The notes: a model not told the origin generated them from the sequence alone. Positions 43,891 through 53,353 are shown, counted from the first letter of the stretch. The stretch is 64,000 nt of DNA from Rhizobium sp. 11515TR (GCF_002277895.1 NZ_CP022999.1:806001-870000); one strand, 5' to 3'. Made by a program: numbers and translations.

Positions 43891-44844
43891 TCAGTGCAGA
43901 TTGAGCCGCTTCATCTTCCGATGCAGCGTCGAGCGGCTCATGCCGAGCGACGCGGCTGCCTGAGAGACATTGCCGTTGGCGCGCGAAAGAGCCCTAAGCA
44001 GGGCAGCGCGCTCTGCCTCGATCAGATCCTCGCCCACAGCCCCTTGCCGCTCGCGAAGAACATCGGAAGCTGGAATGCCCGCGGCAATGCGATGATCGTC
44101 GAGCTTCAATGCAAGGCGGGCTGCGCGGGTCGCACCGAGCACGAGGTCGTTGCGGTCGACCGCCAGCAGTGCCGAGGTGGACGCGGTATCCGTCGGCACC
44201 ATGACGAAGCGGGCACCAGCAAAGGCGCTGCGGAAAAGATTGAGCTCGATGCGCACTGCCGCGTCGCGCACCGTCTGCGACAGGATCGCCAATGTCGCAT
44301 CATTCACGTCGTCGCGGCAGCTCGAAATGTCGAGCGCGCCAGCAAGCTGGCCGCGATGATCGCGGATCGGTGCCGTGGTGCAGCTGAGATTGATGTTGGA
44401 GCAGAAGAAGTGCTGGTCGCGGAAGATCGCAACGGCTCGCTCGTCGGCAAGCGCCGTGCCGATGCCGTTGGTGCCGATGCTCGCTTCCGTCCAGATAGAT
44501 CCGGTCCATAGGCCGAGATCGTGGAACTCCTTGTCGTCGCCGGCAGCACCGCGGCGTTCCAGCGCGATACCGTTGCGATCGGTCAAAAGCAGGCAGCAGC
44601 CAGCCTTGCCGACCGCGACAAACAGGCGATCCAACTCATTGGCAGCTTCGGCAACCAGCCGTTCCGATCGCTCCAGCGCCATTTGAAATTCCTGGCTGGT
44701 CAGCCGCATAGGCAGACGCTTCTCCTCCGGCGCAAGGCGATGCATGACCATGCACCGTCGCCAGGAAGCCGCAACTGACGAACTCGCCGCCGCGGATTGC
44801 GCCGACGCGTAAACCTGATCCGCATGTGCGGAATAGTCGTGCAT
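43891..44844 (-). CDS. GAF-Fis transcriptional regulator (short AcoR-like)
   Basis: About 317 residues from ATG 44844 with GGGAGGAG upstream. The N-terminus (VAASWRRCMVMHRLAPEE, then GIGTNGIGTALADERAVAIFRDQHF) is the GAF sensor seen in AcoR proteins. The C-terminus ALSRANGNVSQAAASLGMSRSTLHRKMKRL is a Fis-type helix-turn-helix. The central AAA+ sigma-54 activation domain of full AcoR (over 600 residues) is missing, so it cannot activate sigma-54 in the usual way. Confidence 0.9.
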   Translation of the reverse strand: MHDYSAHADQVYASAQSAAASSSVAASWRRCMVMHRLAPEEKRLPMRLTSQEFQMALERSERLVAEAANELDRLFVAVGKAGCCLLLTDRNGIALERRGAAGDDKEFHDLGLWTGSIWTEASIGTNGIGTALADERAVAIFRDQHFFCSNINLSCTTAPIRDHRGQLAGALDISSCRDDVNDATLAILSQTVRDAAVRIELNLFRSAFAGARFVMVPTDTASTSALLAVDRNDLVLGATRAARLALKLDDHRIAAGIPASDVLRERQGAVGEDLIEAERAALLRALSRANGNVSQAAASLGMSRSTLHRKMKRLNLH

Positions 44845-45205
44845 TTGGCTCCTCCCACCGAACGCTAACCCAATTGTCGCTAAAAATGGCGATTGAAGCA
44901 ATCCTCCCGACAGCTTTCACCCCGAATGGCGGAATTCAGCAGCTACCTTGTTGACGGTACGGTCTTTTTCAGCGCCACGCCTTTCAGCCCATGACTGCAC
45001 GGTCCGACAATCGAAGCTTTCTGGCCGATGCCGTGCATTTTGGCTTGGCGCACAAGCAACCGAGATCTGACCCGCCAATCGAGACCTTTCAGGCGCCTGT
45101 CAGCGTGTTGCGGTAGCAGCTTTCCTCAAGGGAAACGGAGCGAAAGGCGATTGGTGAGCCCAGCTCCACGAGCGGCTGTCTCGACATTGATGGAAAGTCG
45201 GCTTT
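44845..45205. other. 361-base gap upstream of the PAP2 gene
   Basis: It contains an imperfect TGTCGC/GGCGA element near 44875-44892 and a TTGACG-like box near 44950. No gene is supported; the PAP2 start itself is uncertain within 45206-45281. Confidence 0.35.
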
Positions 45206-46147
45206 ATGCAGGCATGGCAGCGAGGCCGAGGGGCCATAAAAGAAATGCTGGGGCGTTCCGCCGACACCGGTCGCAGACGAATGGCTGGCGGCCTTCACTG
45301 CTTCTTCAACACCTCGACCATTAAGCCTCCGGCGAATCGCGCATTTCTGGAGCGCCCGATCGTTATCATCGCCATCTTCCTCGCCTTGTCATTGCTCGTC
45401 ATGTGGGCGGCCGATTATCCCTTGGGCATCTGGATGAAATCGTTTCCCGCGCAATTGCGGGGGACGGCGAAGTGGATCAGCAGCCTCGGCACCGGGCTTC
45501 TGGTGCTCTCATTCAGCGGAGCGCTGCTGATATTTGCGATCCTCGCGCCCGCGCACAAACTGCGGAAATCCATGCGAACAGGGGCGGATCTCATCGCGAC
45601 TGCGGCTGCCTTCGTCTTCCTGGCGGTCGCCGGCGGCGGCATTGTCGATTCGCTCGCCAAGAACATCATCGGTCGCGCCAGGCCGGAACTCCTGGATACG
45701 AACGGCGCCTTCTCTTTCCGACCTTTTGCCTTCCACGCCGACTTCGCGTCCTTTCCCTCCGGACATTCGGCAACGGCCGGCGCCATGGCGATGTCGCTGG
45801 CGCTGGTCTTTCCTCGCCTTCGCCCCGTCTTCATGCCTGTCGGCGTCCTGATCTGCCTGTCGCGCCAATGGGTTGGCGCGCATTGGGCAAGCGACACGCT
45901 GATGGGCTGGGGCGTCGGCGTCGCTTTTGCCCTGTGGCTGGCGCACGCATTCGCGCGCCGGCGCCTCCTCTTCGCCTATGATGCCAGTGGCCGCTTGTGT
46001 CCTGGGGAACAATACAAGGCAAGTCTCGCCGTTCTGCGCGCTTTGATCCGGCGCATGCCGGTCATCGGCAAGAAAACGGTGCCTGCAGCAAAATCGTGCC
46101 CATCGCAGGCTCGTCTGGCATCTCGTAGCCTTGAAATTCGATCCTGA
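45206..46147 (+). CDS. PAP2-family membrane phosphatase
   Basis: Up to 313 residues; ATGs at 45206, 45245 and 45281 are all possible and none has a strong ribosome site. The three phosphatase motifs are complete: KNIIGRARP, FPSGHSAT and SRQWVGAHWASD. About six membrane helices surround them. It dephosphorylates lipid phosphates, for example phosphatidic acid or undecaprenyl diphosphate, at the periplasmic face. The last 50 residues are basic and poorly conserved. Confidence 0.88.
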   Translation: MQAWQRGRGAIKEMLGRSADTGRRRMAGGLHCFFNTSTIKPPANRAFLERPIVIIAIFLALSLLVMWAADYPLGIWMKSFPAQLRGTAKWISSLGTGLLVLSFSGALLIFAILAPAHKLRKSMRTGADLIATAAAFVFLAVAGGGIVDSLAKNIIGRARPELLDTNGAFSFRPFAFHADFASFPSGHSATAGAMAMSLALVFPRLRPVFMPVGVLICLSRQWVGAHWASDTLMGWGVGVAFALWLAHAFARRRLLFAYDASGRLCPGEQYKASLAVLRALIRRMPVIGKKTVPAAKSCPSQARLASRSLEIRS

Positions 46148-46323
46148 TCCCTTCAGGCGAGTATAGCTTTCCCACCTCATTTGTCTGCTTCGGCACGGCT
46201 GATGCCACCCTTTCTCACCGAATGCCAAATTATCGCCGTGCAGCGACGGATTTGCCTTTCGCCGCCGTTTAAGCGCTGAAGGGATAACAGCTTGAAGCTC
46301 TTTGAAGGACGAATGAGGACATC

Positions 46324-46578
46324 ATGAAAAAGATCATTTTGCTGGCTTTTGCCGCGACCGCCTGCTTTGCGGCCATCTCGCCAGCCGAAGCCCGCGATGG
46401 ATGCGGCATCGGCTGGCATCGCAACCCATACGGCTACTGCCGCCCGGATGGACGGCCTGTGGTCGTCGTGCCAGCGGTTCCGGCCTATGGCATCTTCTAT
46501 CCCGGCCGCGGCTATTGGGATGGGCACCGCTATTGGGTGCATCGCGAGTGGTGGCATGGTGGCTGGCGTTATCGCTAA
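46324..46578 (+). CDS. Small exported GCG_CRPN-like protein
   Basis: 84 residues with signal peptide MKKIILLAFAATACFAAISPAEA and GAGG before the ATG. The mature part begins GCGIGWHRNPYGYCRPDG, close to the GCG...CRPN prefix motif, then a Trp/Tyr/Arg/His-rich tail (WDGHRYWVHREWWHGGWRYR). Such proteins are common in rhizobia and of unknown function. Confidence 0.75.
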   Translation: MKKIILLAFAATACFAAISPAEARDGCGIGWHRNPYGYCRPDGRPVVVVPAVPAYGIFYPGRGYWDGHRYWVHREWWHGGWRYR

Positions 46579-46598
46579 GCTACTCTTCCGCGATGTGC

Positions 46599-46625
46599 GC
46601 GGCCCGGTCTCATAGATCGGGCCGC
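46599..46625 (+). terminator. Terminator hairpin after the small exported protein gene
   Basis: GCGGCCCGGTCT (46599-46610) pairs with AGATCGGGCCGC (46614-46625) with one G-T pair and a 3-base loop, 21 bases after the stop. Confidence 0.65.
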
Positions 46626-46805
46626 ATGCCAATCGACAGATCGATCTTGCTTCTCTCCATCCTTCCGCAGCCTAGCTCCGCGATGTAAAGCTCACGGTGG
46701 TTTGCCGGTTTGACATGGCAGCCCATAGAAACGTGCAATTGACGGCGACAATGCAACTGGTCAAAGTTGTGGCGAGACCGGTTTACGGAAAAAGACGCCG
46801 CCAGC

Positions 46806-47225
46806 ATGAGCAAAAGCATCATCAGCGACCATCAAGGACCGATCATCGTCTTCGACGCCATGTGCGTCCTGTGTACCGCCAACGCCCAGTTCGTGCTTCG
46901 TCACGACCATCTTGGTCGTTTCCGTCTTGCCTCCATGCAGAATGAAACCGGCATCGCGCTTTATCGCCGCTGCGGCATGGATCCCGCCGATCCCGACAGC
47001 CTCATCATCGTCGACGGCGCAAAGGTATTACGCGACAGCGACGCGGTGCTGGCCATTTATGCCGGTCTCGGCTGGCCCTGGAAGGCGATTTCGGTGCTGC
47101 GCATCGTACCCCGTCTGCTGCGCGATCCGATCTACCTCTGGCTTGCTCGCAATCGCTACCGCCTCTTCGGCAAACGGGAGACATGCTGGCTACCGACACC
47201 AGAGCAGGCGAGCCGTATCCTTTGA
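46806..47225 (+). CDS. DCC-family thiol-disulfide protein (DUF393)
   Basis: About 139 residues from ATG 46806. IIVFDAMCVLCTANAQFVLRHD holds the CxxC of the DCC family (normally FDGxCxLC), and LLRDPIYLWLARNRYRLFGKRETCWLP is the usual C-terminal part. These small proteins are predicted thiol oxidoreductases. The next gene overlaps its 3' end by 43 bases, suggesting coupling. Confidence 0.88.
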   Translation: MSKSIISDHQGPIIVFDAMCVLCTANAQFVLRHDHLGRFRLASMQNETGIALYRRCGMDPADPDSLIIVDGAKVLRDSDAVLAIYAGLGWPWKAISVLRIVPRLLRDPIYLWLARNRYRLFGKRETCWLPTPEQASRIL

Positions 47226-48847
47226 AAAGAATCCTCGTTCTTGGCGGCTATGGCGGGTTCGGCGCGCGGCTGTCGCGGCGCCTTGCCGGCGACGGTTTCG
47301 AGGTTCTGGTTGCCGGACGCAATCTCGAAGCGGCAAAGGCACTCGCCGCTCGATTGCCGCATGCGATTGCCCTTCAAGCCGATCGAAATGGCGATATCAC
47401 CGCGATCCTCAGCGAGCACCGGCCCTTTCTGTTGATCGATGCGGCGGGCCCCTTCCAGCAAAGCGATGACAGAGTTGCCCGAGCCTGCATAGAGGCCGGT
47501 ATTCACTACATCGATCTCGCCGACGCGCGCGATTTCGTCGGCGCGATCGGCTCGCTTGACGAAGAGGCCAAGGCCGCTGGCGTCACTATCATCTCGGGGG
47601 CGTCGAGCGTGCCGGCGCTCTCCGGCGCCGTGGTTGCCGACCTTGCCAAGGACATGGAGGAGGTTCGCTCGATAGAAATGTCGATCAGCGCCTCCAATCG
47701 CGCGACCGCCGGCGCCTCGGTCGCATCGGCGATCCTGAGTTATGTCGGCAGGCCGGTGCGGCTCTGGCGCGGCCGGCGCTGGCAAGACGCGATGGGCTGG
47801 CACATGCTGAAGCGCGAAACCTATGCCGTCGCCGGCCAACGCCCTCTGCGCCGGTTGGTGGCGCTTGCCGACGTGCCGGATCACGATCTGCTGGTCGATC
47901 GCGTTGCCGGACGGCCCCGCGTCATTTTCCGGGCTGGACCTGAATTCGCCTTTCAGACTTTGGCACTCTGGTTTTTGTCCTGGCCGGTCGCCTGGAGCTG
48001 GCTGACATCGCTTACAAAGATCAGCCGCTTTCTGCTGCCGCTGCAACGCCTGACAGCGAGGCTTGGGACCGCACGCTCGGCCGTGACGATTGAGATCAAG
48101 GGGATCGAGCAAGACGTCATGAAGGCTCGCCGCTGGACTCTGCTTGCGGAAAATGGCGACGGGGTGGAAATCCCCACGCTTCCGACGCAATTGCTGGCGC
48201 GGGCCTTGCGCGACGGCCGCCTTTCACCCGGCGCCCGTCACGCCGGCGGGCTCCTGTCGCTTGAGGATTTCCGGAGCTTGTTTCGCGATCTGGCAATCAC
48301 TGAGGAAACGACGGAAGCACCCTATACTCCGCTCTATAAGCGTGTCATGGGTCCTGCTTTCGCGCATCTTTCCGAGCCGGTACGTGCCATGCACCATGTC
48401 TTCGGCGATGGTGGCGCAAAGGGCGAGGCAGTCGTCACCCGTGGGCGTTCTCCTCTGGCCCGGCTGATCGCGAATGTGTTCGGCTTTCCTGCCACTGGCA
48501 AGCATACTCTGCATGTGTCCTTTGGGGAAAATAATGGCATCGAGCGATGGACGCGGGATTTTTCCGGCCAGCGCTTCCTCAGCCATTTGAGCGAAGAGAA
48601 TGGCGGCCTCGTCGAACGCTTCGGTCCCTTCCGCTTTTCGTTCGATCTTCCCATCCGTGGCGACGGACTCAGCATGGAGATGCGACACTGGTCGTTCCTG
48701 CGCATTCCGCTGCCGCTCTTTCTGGCGCCCCAAAGCATCGCTCATGAATGGGCGGAGGACGACCGCTTCCACTTCGATGTACCGATTGCCCTGCCGCTCA
48801 TCGGCCCGGTCGTTCATTATCGAGGCTGGCTGCAGCCAATCGAATGA
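47183..48847 (+). CDS. Saccharopine dehydrogenase-like/DUF4166 fusion
   Basis: 554 residues. The N-terminal Rossmann domain (RILVLGGYGGFGARLSRRLAGDGFEVLVAGRN, 17-48) with DAAGPFQ and GIHYIDLADARDFV is saccharopine dehydrogenase/trans-acting enoyl reductase-like. The C-terminal 180 residues (YKRVMGPAFAHLSEPVRAMH, FGENNGIERWTRDF, LPLFLAPQSIAHEW) match DUF4166. It probably reduces or oxidises a lipid-like substrate. A TTG at 47222 is an alternative start beyond the overlap with the DCC gene. Confidence 0.85.
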   Translation: MLATDTRAGEPYPLKRILVLGGYGGFGARLSRRLAGDGFEVLVAGRNLEAAKALAARLPHAIALQADRNGDITAILSEHRPFLLIDAAGPFQQSDDRVARACIEAGIHYIDLADARDFVGAIGSLDEEAKAAGVTIISGASSVPALSGAVVADLAKDMEEVRSIEMSISASNRATAGASVASAILSYVGRPVRLWRGRRWQDAMGWHMLKRETYAVAGQRPLRRLVALADVPDHDLLVDRVAGRPRVIFRAGPEFAFQTLALWFLSWPVAWSWLTSLTKISRFLLPLQRLTARLGTARSAVTIEIKGIEQDVMKARRWTLLAENGDGVEIPTLPTQLLARALRDGRLSPGARHAGGLLSLEDFRSLFRDLAITEETTEAPYTPLYKRVMGPAFAHLSEPVRAMHHVFGDGGAKGEAVVTRGRSPLARLIANVFGFPATGKHTLHVSFGENNGIERWTRDFSGQRFLSHLSEENGGLVERFGPFRFSFDLPIRGDGLSMEMRHWSFLRIPLPLFLAPQSIAHEWAEDDRFHFDVPIALPLIGPVVHYRGWLQPIE

Positions 48848-48926
48848 CCCAATCCGGCTTCCTCGCCCGCAAGCCAGCAGCTATCGGCCTACTTGTGGCC
48901 GATAGCGCGAGCGGAACGAATGACCG

Positions 48927-50600
48927 TCAACCGGCAGCACTGGCGGCACTGAGGACCGCCTTGACGGTTGCCGTCGCGACATCGGCATCGATACCGACGC
49001 CGAAAACCTGCGATCCGTCCGACCGGACGCATTGTAGATAAGCAGCCGCTTTCGCATCACTGCCGCGACGCAGGGCATGCTCCTGATAATCCATGACGCT
49101 CAGTTCCACTCCGAAAGCCTCGGCAATCGCGGCAAGTACCGCCGAAACGAGGCCGTTGCCGCGACCGCTGACGGCAACATCGCGATTGCCATGGCGAATG
49201 CGGCCGGTGAAGGTGCGCTCCGCACCGGCTCCCCTGCGAAAACCACCCTCGTAATCGACGAGTTCGAAGCGCTCGACATCGTCAACATAATAGGCGTGGA
49301 CGAACGCCTTCCAGATATCTTCGGCCGTCAGTTCGCGCTTCGTCTCATCGGCGAGGAGCTGCACCCGCTTGCTGAAATCGACCTGCATGGCGCGGGGCAG
49401 CTTCAAGCCCCTGTCCTGCTCGATTACCCAGGCGACTCCACCCTTGCCCGACTGGCTGTTGACGCGGATGACGGCTTCGTAGCTCTCGCCGATATCGGCG
49501 GGGTCGACCGGCAGGTAGGGCATTTCCCATACGCCGTCATTGCGCCGCTCATGCGCGGCAAAACCCTTGCGGATCGCATCCTGATGCGAGCCAGAGAAGG
49601 CCGTGTGCACGAGTTCGCCGGCGTAAGGGTGGCGCGGATGGACGGGCAGACCGTTGCAATATTCCACCGTCTTCACCACCTCGCGGATCGACGGAAAGGT
49701 CAGGCCGGGATCGATGCCGTGCGTGTAGAGGTTTAGCGCCAGCGTCACCAGATCGACATTGCCGGTACGCTCGCCATTACCGAACAGGCAACCTTCGACC
49801 CGATCGGCGCCCGCCAGCAGTGCCTGCTCGGCCGAGGCCACGGCCGTACCGCGATCATTATGCGGATGGACGCTGATGACGACCGCGTCGCGTCGCGAAA
49901 TATGGCGGCAGAACCATTCCATCTGGTCGGCATAGACATTCGGCATCGCCACTTCCACCGTTGCCGGCAGGTTGAGGATGGCTGGGCGCTCCGCAGTCGG
50001 CTGCCAGACATCGAGCACGCGCTCGCAGATTTCGAGCGCGAAATCCGGCTCGGTGAAGCAGAAGGTTTCCGGCGAATATTCGAAGGTCCAGTCGGTTTCC
50101 GGCTGCTTCAGGCTTTCCTCCAGCATTGCGGTAACACCGCTGACGGCGAGATCGACGATCTCGTGTCGCTCCATGCCAAAGACGACGCGGCGGAAGAGCG
50201 GAGCGGTTGCATTATAGAGATGCACGATGGCTTTGCGGGCGCCGATGAGGGATTCGAAGGTACGAGCGATGAGATCGGCGCGCGATTGGGTCAACACTTG
50301 GATCGTCACATCCTCGGGGATGCGGTCTTCCTCGATCAGCGCACGGACGAAATCGAACTCGATCTGCGAAGCGGATGGAAAGGCGACCTCGATCTCCTTA
50401 AAGCCGGAGGCGAGCAGCATGTCGTAGAAGCGCAGCTTGCGCTCGACATCCATGGGATTGGCAAGCGCCTGGTTTCCGTCGCGCAGATCCGTCGAGAGCC
50501 ACCGCGGTGCCTTGGCGAGGCGCCTGTTCGGCCATTGCCGATCCGGCAATTCGATGGGCGAGATAAAGGGGCGATATTTGGTTTCAGGATTCTTCAGCAT
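48927..50600 (-). CDS. leuA: 2-isopropylmalate synthase (long form)
   Basis: 557 residues, the LeuA type with N-terminal extension. It condenses acetyl-CoA with 2-ketoisovalerate, the first committed step of leucine synthesis. Seen: the catalytic start WLSTDLRDGNQAL, metal histidines in SVHPHNDRGTAVA, GNGERTGNVDLVTLALNLY, and a C-terminal regulatory domain ending with GIDADVATATVKAVLSA. The gene is single. A short Leu-containing frame and a hairpin upstream may be an attenuator. Confidence 0.95.
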   Translation of the reverse strand: MLKNPETKYRPFISPIELPDRQWPNRRLAKAPRWLSTDLRDGNQALANPMDVERKLRFYDMLLASGFKEIEVAFPSASQIEFDFVRALIEEDRIPEDVTIQVLTQSRADLIARTFESLIGARKAIVHLYNATAPLFRRVVFGMERHEIVDLAVSGVTAMLEESLKQPETDWTFEYSPETFCFTEPDFALEICERVLDVWQPTAERPAILNLPATVEVAMPNVYADQMEWFCRHISRRDAVVISVHPHNDRGTAVASAEQALLAGADRVEGCLFGNGERTGNVDLVTLALNLYTHGIDPGLTFPSIREVVKTVEYCNGLPVHPRHPYAGELVHTAFSGSHQDAIRKGFAAHERRNDGVWEMPYLPVDPADIGESYEAVIRVNSQSGKGGVAWVIEQDRGLKLPRAMQVDFSKRVQLLADETKRELTAEDIWKAFVHAYYVDDVERFELVDYEGGFRRGAGAERTFTGRIRHGNRDVAVSGRGNGLVSAVLAAIAEAFGVELSVMDYQEHALRRGSDAKAAAYLQCVRSDGSQVFGVGIDADVATATVKAVLSAASAAG

Positions 50601-50652
50601 GATCCATTCCGTTGCGTGTCGGTCAATTCGGGAGAAAGCGGACAGCAGAATA

Positions 50653-50685
50653 CGGCCGCCGGGATGCCGTCAGGCCCGACGACCG
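50653..50685 (-). promoter_or_regulatory. Possible leuA attenuator hairpin
   Basis: CGGCCGCCGGG (50653-50663) pairs with CCCGACGACCG (50675-50685), 9 of 11 plus wobbles, 53 bases before leuA. A 27-codon frame on the minus strand (50753 to 50670) ends inside it and encodes LQLSVALRL near its end, with four leucine codons close together. Confidence 0.25.
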
Positions 50686-50894
50686 CGGCTAAGTCGCAAT
50701 GCAACGGAAAGCTGAAGAGAAAAGGATATGCAGGACGAGGCTCCGGCATCCATCCGCACGCGCTGCGATGCGGCGGCAGCGCTATGCGGCCGATCCGATC
50801 GATGCAGATTGTGGGATAAGGCAGACACGAAAGGAAATATCCTGCTGGAAAGGAACTCTAGCTTACTGCCGGCATCTTTGATATTCTCACGCGC

Positions 50895-51716
50895 ATGGAT
50901 CAATCATCGTCGCAAAAGGATCAAGCCTATCTGCAGCACGGCGCCGATGTCGCTGGAGGCGTCGCCGTCATCGCACACGACGATCATCGCTTCACCAGTT
51001 CTCGCCACAGCCATAGGCAGGCGCAACTGCTCTACGCCGTCAGCGGCGTAATCTCCTTGACCACGGATAGCGGCACCTGGGTCGTGCCGCCGAGCCGCGC
51101 GGTCTGGCTGCCGCCGCATCTCGAGCATGTGACGGCAAGTCATACAAGCGTTCAATTTCGCTCGTTGCTGATCGATGCCGACGGCAGAGATACCCTGCCG
51201 AAAGAGTGTATGGTGGTGGAAGTCACCCCGCTTCTGCGCGAGCTCATCCTGCGGCTCGCCGGCCTCGTCGATAAACCCGATCACAAAGAAGTCGCGGATG
51301 CGGTCGTTCGCCTGCTGCTTCTTGAACTCACTTTCCTGCCGGCACAGCCGCTGAAGCTACCGCTACCGAAACATCCGGCCCTTGCGGCGTTCTGTGAAAC
51401 CTTGCTCGACGATCTTGCCAGCACAATCTCGATCGAAGAGGCGGCCGATGGGCTGCATATGAGCCGGGCAACCCTCATGCGGCTGTTTCAGCGCGAAACG
51501 GGACTGAGCTTCGGTCGATGGCGGCAACAGGCACGTATGTTGAAGGCTCTCACCTTGCTCGCAGAAGGTCGGACCATTCTCGATGTCGCGCTGGATTGCG
51601 GCTATGAGAGCCCCAGCGCCTTCTCGGCCATGTTCCGGCGTTCGCTCGGCCGCTCGCCTCGCGATTATTTTCAATCTGCAACGCTGACTGGCGAAACCAG
51701 CCAGGGAACGGACTAA
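50895..51716 (+). CDS. AraC-family regulator
   Basis: 273 residues. The N-terminal cupin segment (HSHRQAQLLYAVSGVISLTTDSGTWVVPPSRAVWLPPHLEH) binds the ligand. The C-terminal double helix-turn-helix (ISIEEAADGLHMSRATLMRLFQRETGLSFGRWRQQARMLKAL and LDVALDCGYESPSAFSAMFRRSLGRSPRDYF) binds DNA. It is divergent from leuA and convergent with the GNAT gene. Target unknown. Confidence 0.9.
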   Translation: MDQSSSQKDQAYLQHGADVAGGVAVIAHDDHRFTSSRHSHRQAQLLYAVSGVISLTTDSGTWVVPPSRAVWLPPHLEHVTASHTSVQFRSLLIDADGRDTLPKECMVVEVTPLLRELILRLAGLVDKPDHKEVADAVVRLLLLELTFLPAQPLKLPLPKHPALAAFCETLLDDLASTISIEEAADGLHMSRATLMRLFQRETGLSFGRWRQQARMLKALTLLAEGRTILDVALDCGYESPSAFSAMFRRSLGRSPRDYFQSATLTGETSQGTD

Positions 51717-51719
51717 GGG

Positions 51720-52277
51720 CTAGTTCTGCCGGTCGCCAGCCAGGCAACCGAACATGCGGAAATCGTGGAAGGCCTCTTTGAATCGCGCCTTCTGGCGCAG
51801 TGTGCCCTCATATTGGAAGCCCGCTTTTTCCAGAACCCGATCGGAAGCTGTGTTTCCCGGCAGCGTCCATGCTTCGATGCGATTGAGCGAAAAATCGTCG
51901 AAGCCGCACCGGACAACGGCGCGAGCCGCTTCGCTCATCAACCCTTTGCCCCAGGCCGAAGGATGCAGCTCATAGCCCAGTTCGCCGCATCTGGCACGCC
52001 GGTCGAAGCTGTTGAAGCGAATGGCCCCGAGCAATTGGCCGGAAACCCGATCCTCGATGATCCATGAACAACCTGCTCCTTTGGGGAAGATTTTGATCAT
52101 CCATCGCAGGGAACGTTCGATCTGCGCCATTTTCGGCGTATCAACCCAATTCGAGAATCGTGTGACCTCCGGAATCGAAATCAACGCATGGAAATCGTCG
52201 CGATCATCCATGCTTGCTTCCCGCAGCCGCAGCCGCTCGGTTACAAGTGTGGGAAACTTGTCTTTTGAAAGGACCAT
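51720..52277 (-). CDS. GNAT acetyltransferase (RimJ/RimL-like)
   Basis: 185 residues. LVTERLRLREASMDDRDDF and the acetyl-CoA loop GYELHPSAWGKGLMSEAARAVV followed by LNRIEAWTLPGNTASDRVLEKAGF are typical of RimJ/RimL N-acetyltransferases, which modify protein N-termini or small amines. It starts 2 bases after the serine hydrolase stop, so the two are an operon. Substrate unknown. Confidence 0.88.
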   Translation of the reverse strand: MVLSKDKFPTLVTERLRLREASMDDRDDFHALISIPEVTRFSNWVDTPKMAQIERSLRWMIKIFPKGAGCSWIIEDRVSGQLLGAIRFNSFDRRARCGELGYELHPSAWGKGLMSEAARAVVRCGFDDFSLNRIEAWTLPGNTASDRVLEKAGFQYEGTLRQKARFKEAFHDFRMFGCLAGDRQN

Positions 52278-52279
52278 CT

Positions 52280-53353
52280 TCAGGCTTTCAGCAGATTGGC
52301 AAGGATGATCTCGCGCCAGACGCGGGTGGGCGTGATCCAGGCATCCCAGGAATTATACTTGCCGGAATAGATGACAGCGGCGATACCCGCATCAGGCATC
52401 AACCAGAGCCTTTGCCCGCCATTGCCGAAACCAGCATACCACGGCCGCGGACCCTCAAACGCCGGAACTAGGTCCTCGCCACAAAACCACAATCTGCCAT
52501 AGCTCAAACCATCCCCGGTCGAAATCGCCGGCGCGAGGGATTGCGCGATCCACTCTTCCGAGACAATCCTTTGGCCGTTCCACACGCCCTTCTGCAGGAA
52601 AAGCATGCCGATCTTCAGCAAGTCCGGGGCAGTCAGCCGTAATCCGGATGCCGGCGATGCCACGCCGTCACGCCCGGCGTTCCAATGGAATTTTGCAATC
52701 CCCAGCGGTTCGAAGAGAACCTCTCGCGCGAAATCAGGCAGGCGCTTGCCCGTGCCGCGCTCGATAATCGCGCCGACAAGCGCGACGCTGCCGCCGGAAT
52801 AAATCCAGCGCGTTCCCGGCTCCGCGATCACCGGACGCTCCAGGACGAAACGATATCGGTCCGGCGCGTTCTCCACCGCAATTTCGCTGTTCAGCGGGTC
52901 GGTATAGGGACGATCCTCGTCCCACTCCATCCCCAGCGTCATCGTCAGCGCGTGGGCGATGTTGATCTTGGCGCGTGCAGAATCTCGGGCGAGATCGCCG
53001 TATTCCGGGAACTGCTCATAGAGGGATGCATCCGACGGCGGCACCAATCCCCCATCGAGCGCAATGCCATAAAGAAGACCGGCAATGCTCTTGGTGACCG
53101 AGCGAAGATCGTGCAGCGTATCCGCGTCGAAAGCGACATCCCCGAGCGGGTCTCCCCAATTTTCGTCGGAACCGACTGCATAATATTCCAGACATACACG
53201 CCCGGAACGAGCGGCAAGCACGACATGCAGATCGAGCAGCAGGCCGGATTCGATACCGGCTTCGAACTTGCGGCCGAGCCCAGGATCAAAGCCCATGGCC
53301 TGCAAGATTTCCTGATCAGACGACAAGGGTGAATTGCTCAGTGTCACGGCCAT
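52280..53353 (-). CDS. Beta-lactamase-like serine hydrolase
   Basis: 357 residues with GGAGG before the ATG. SVTK (85-88) is the SxxK nucleophile motif and WIYSGGS the YxN-position motif, here YSG, as in class C-type esterases and DD-peptidases of the beta-lactamase family. LDGGLVPPSDASLYEQFPEY and LTMTLGMEWDE are further family marks. No signal peptide is clear, so a cytoplasmic esterase or peptidase is likely. Confidence 0.85.
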   Translation of the reverse strand: MAVTLSNSPLSSDQEILQAMGFDPGLGRKFEAGIESGLLLDLHVVLAARSGRVCLEYYAVGSDENWGDPLGDVAFDADTLHDLRSVTKSIAGLLYGIALDGGLVPPSDASLYEQFPEYGDLARDSARAKINIAHALTMTLGMEWDEDRPYTDPLNSEIAVENAPDRYRFVLERPVIAEPGTRWIYSGGSVALVGAIIERGTGKRLPDFAREVLFEPLGIAKFHWNAGRDGVASPASGLRLTAPDLLKIGMLFLQKGVWNGQRIVSEEWIAQSLAPAISTGDGLSYGRLWFCGEDLVPAFEGPRPWYAGFGNGGQRLWLMPDAGIAAVIYSGKYNSWDAWITPTRVWREIILANLLKA

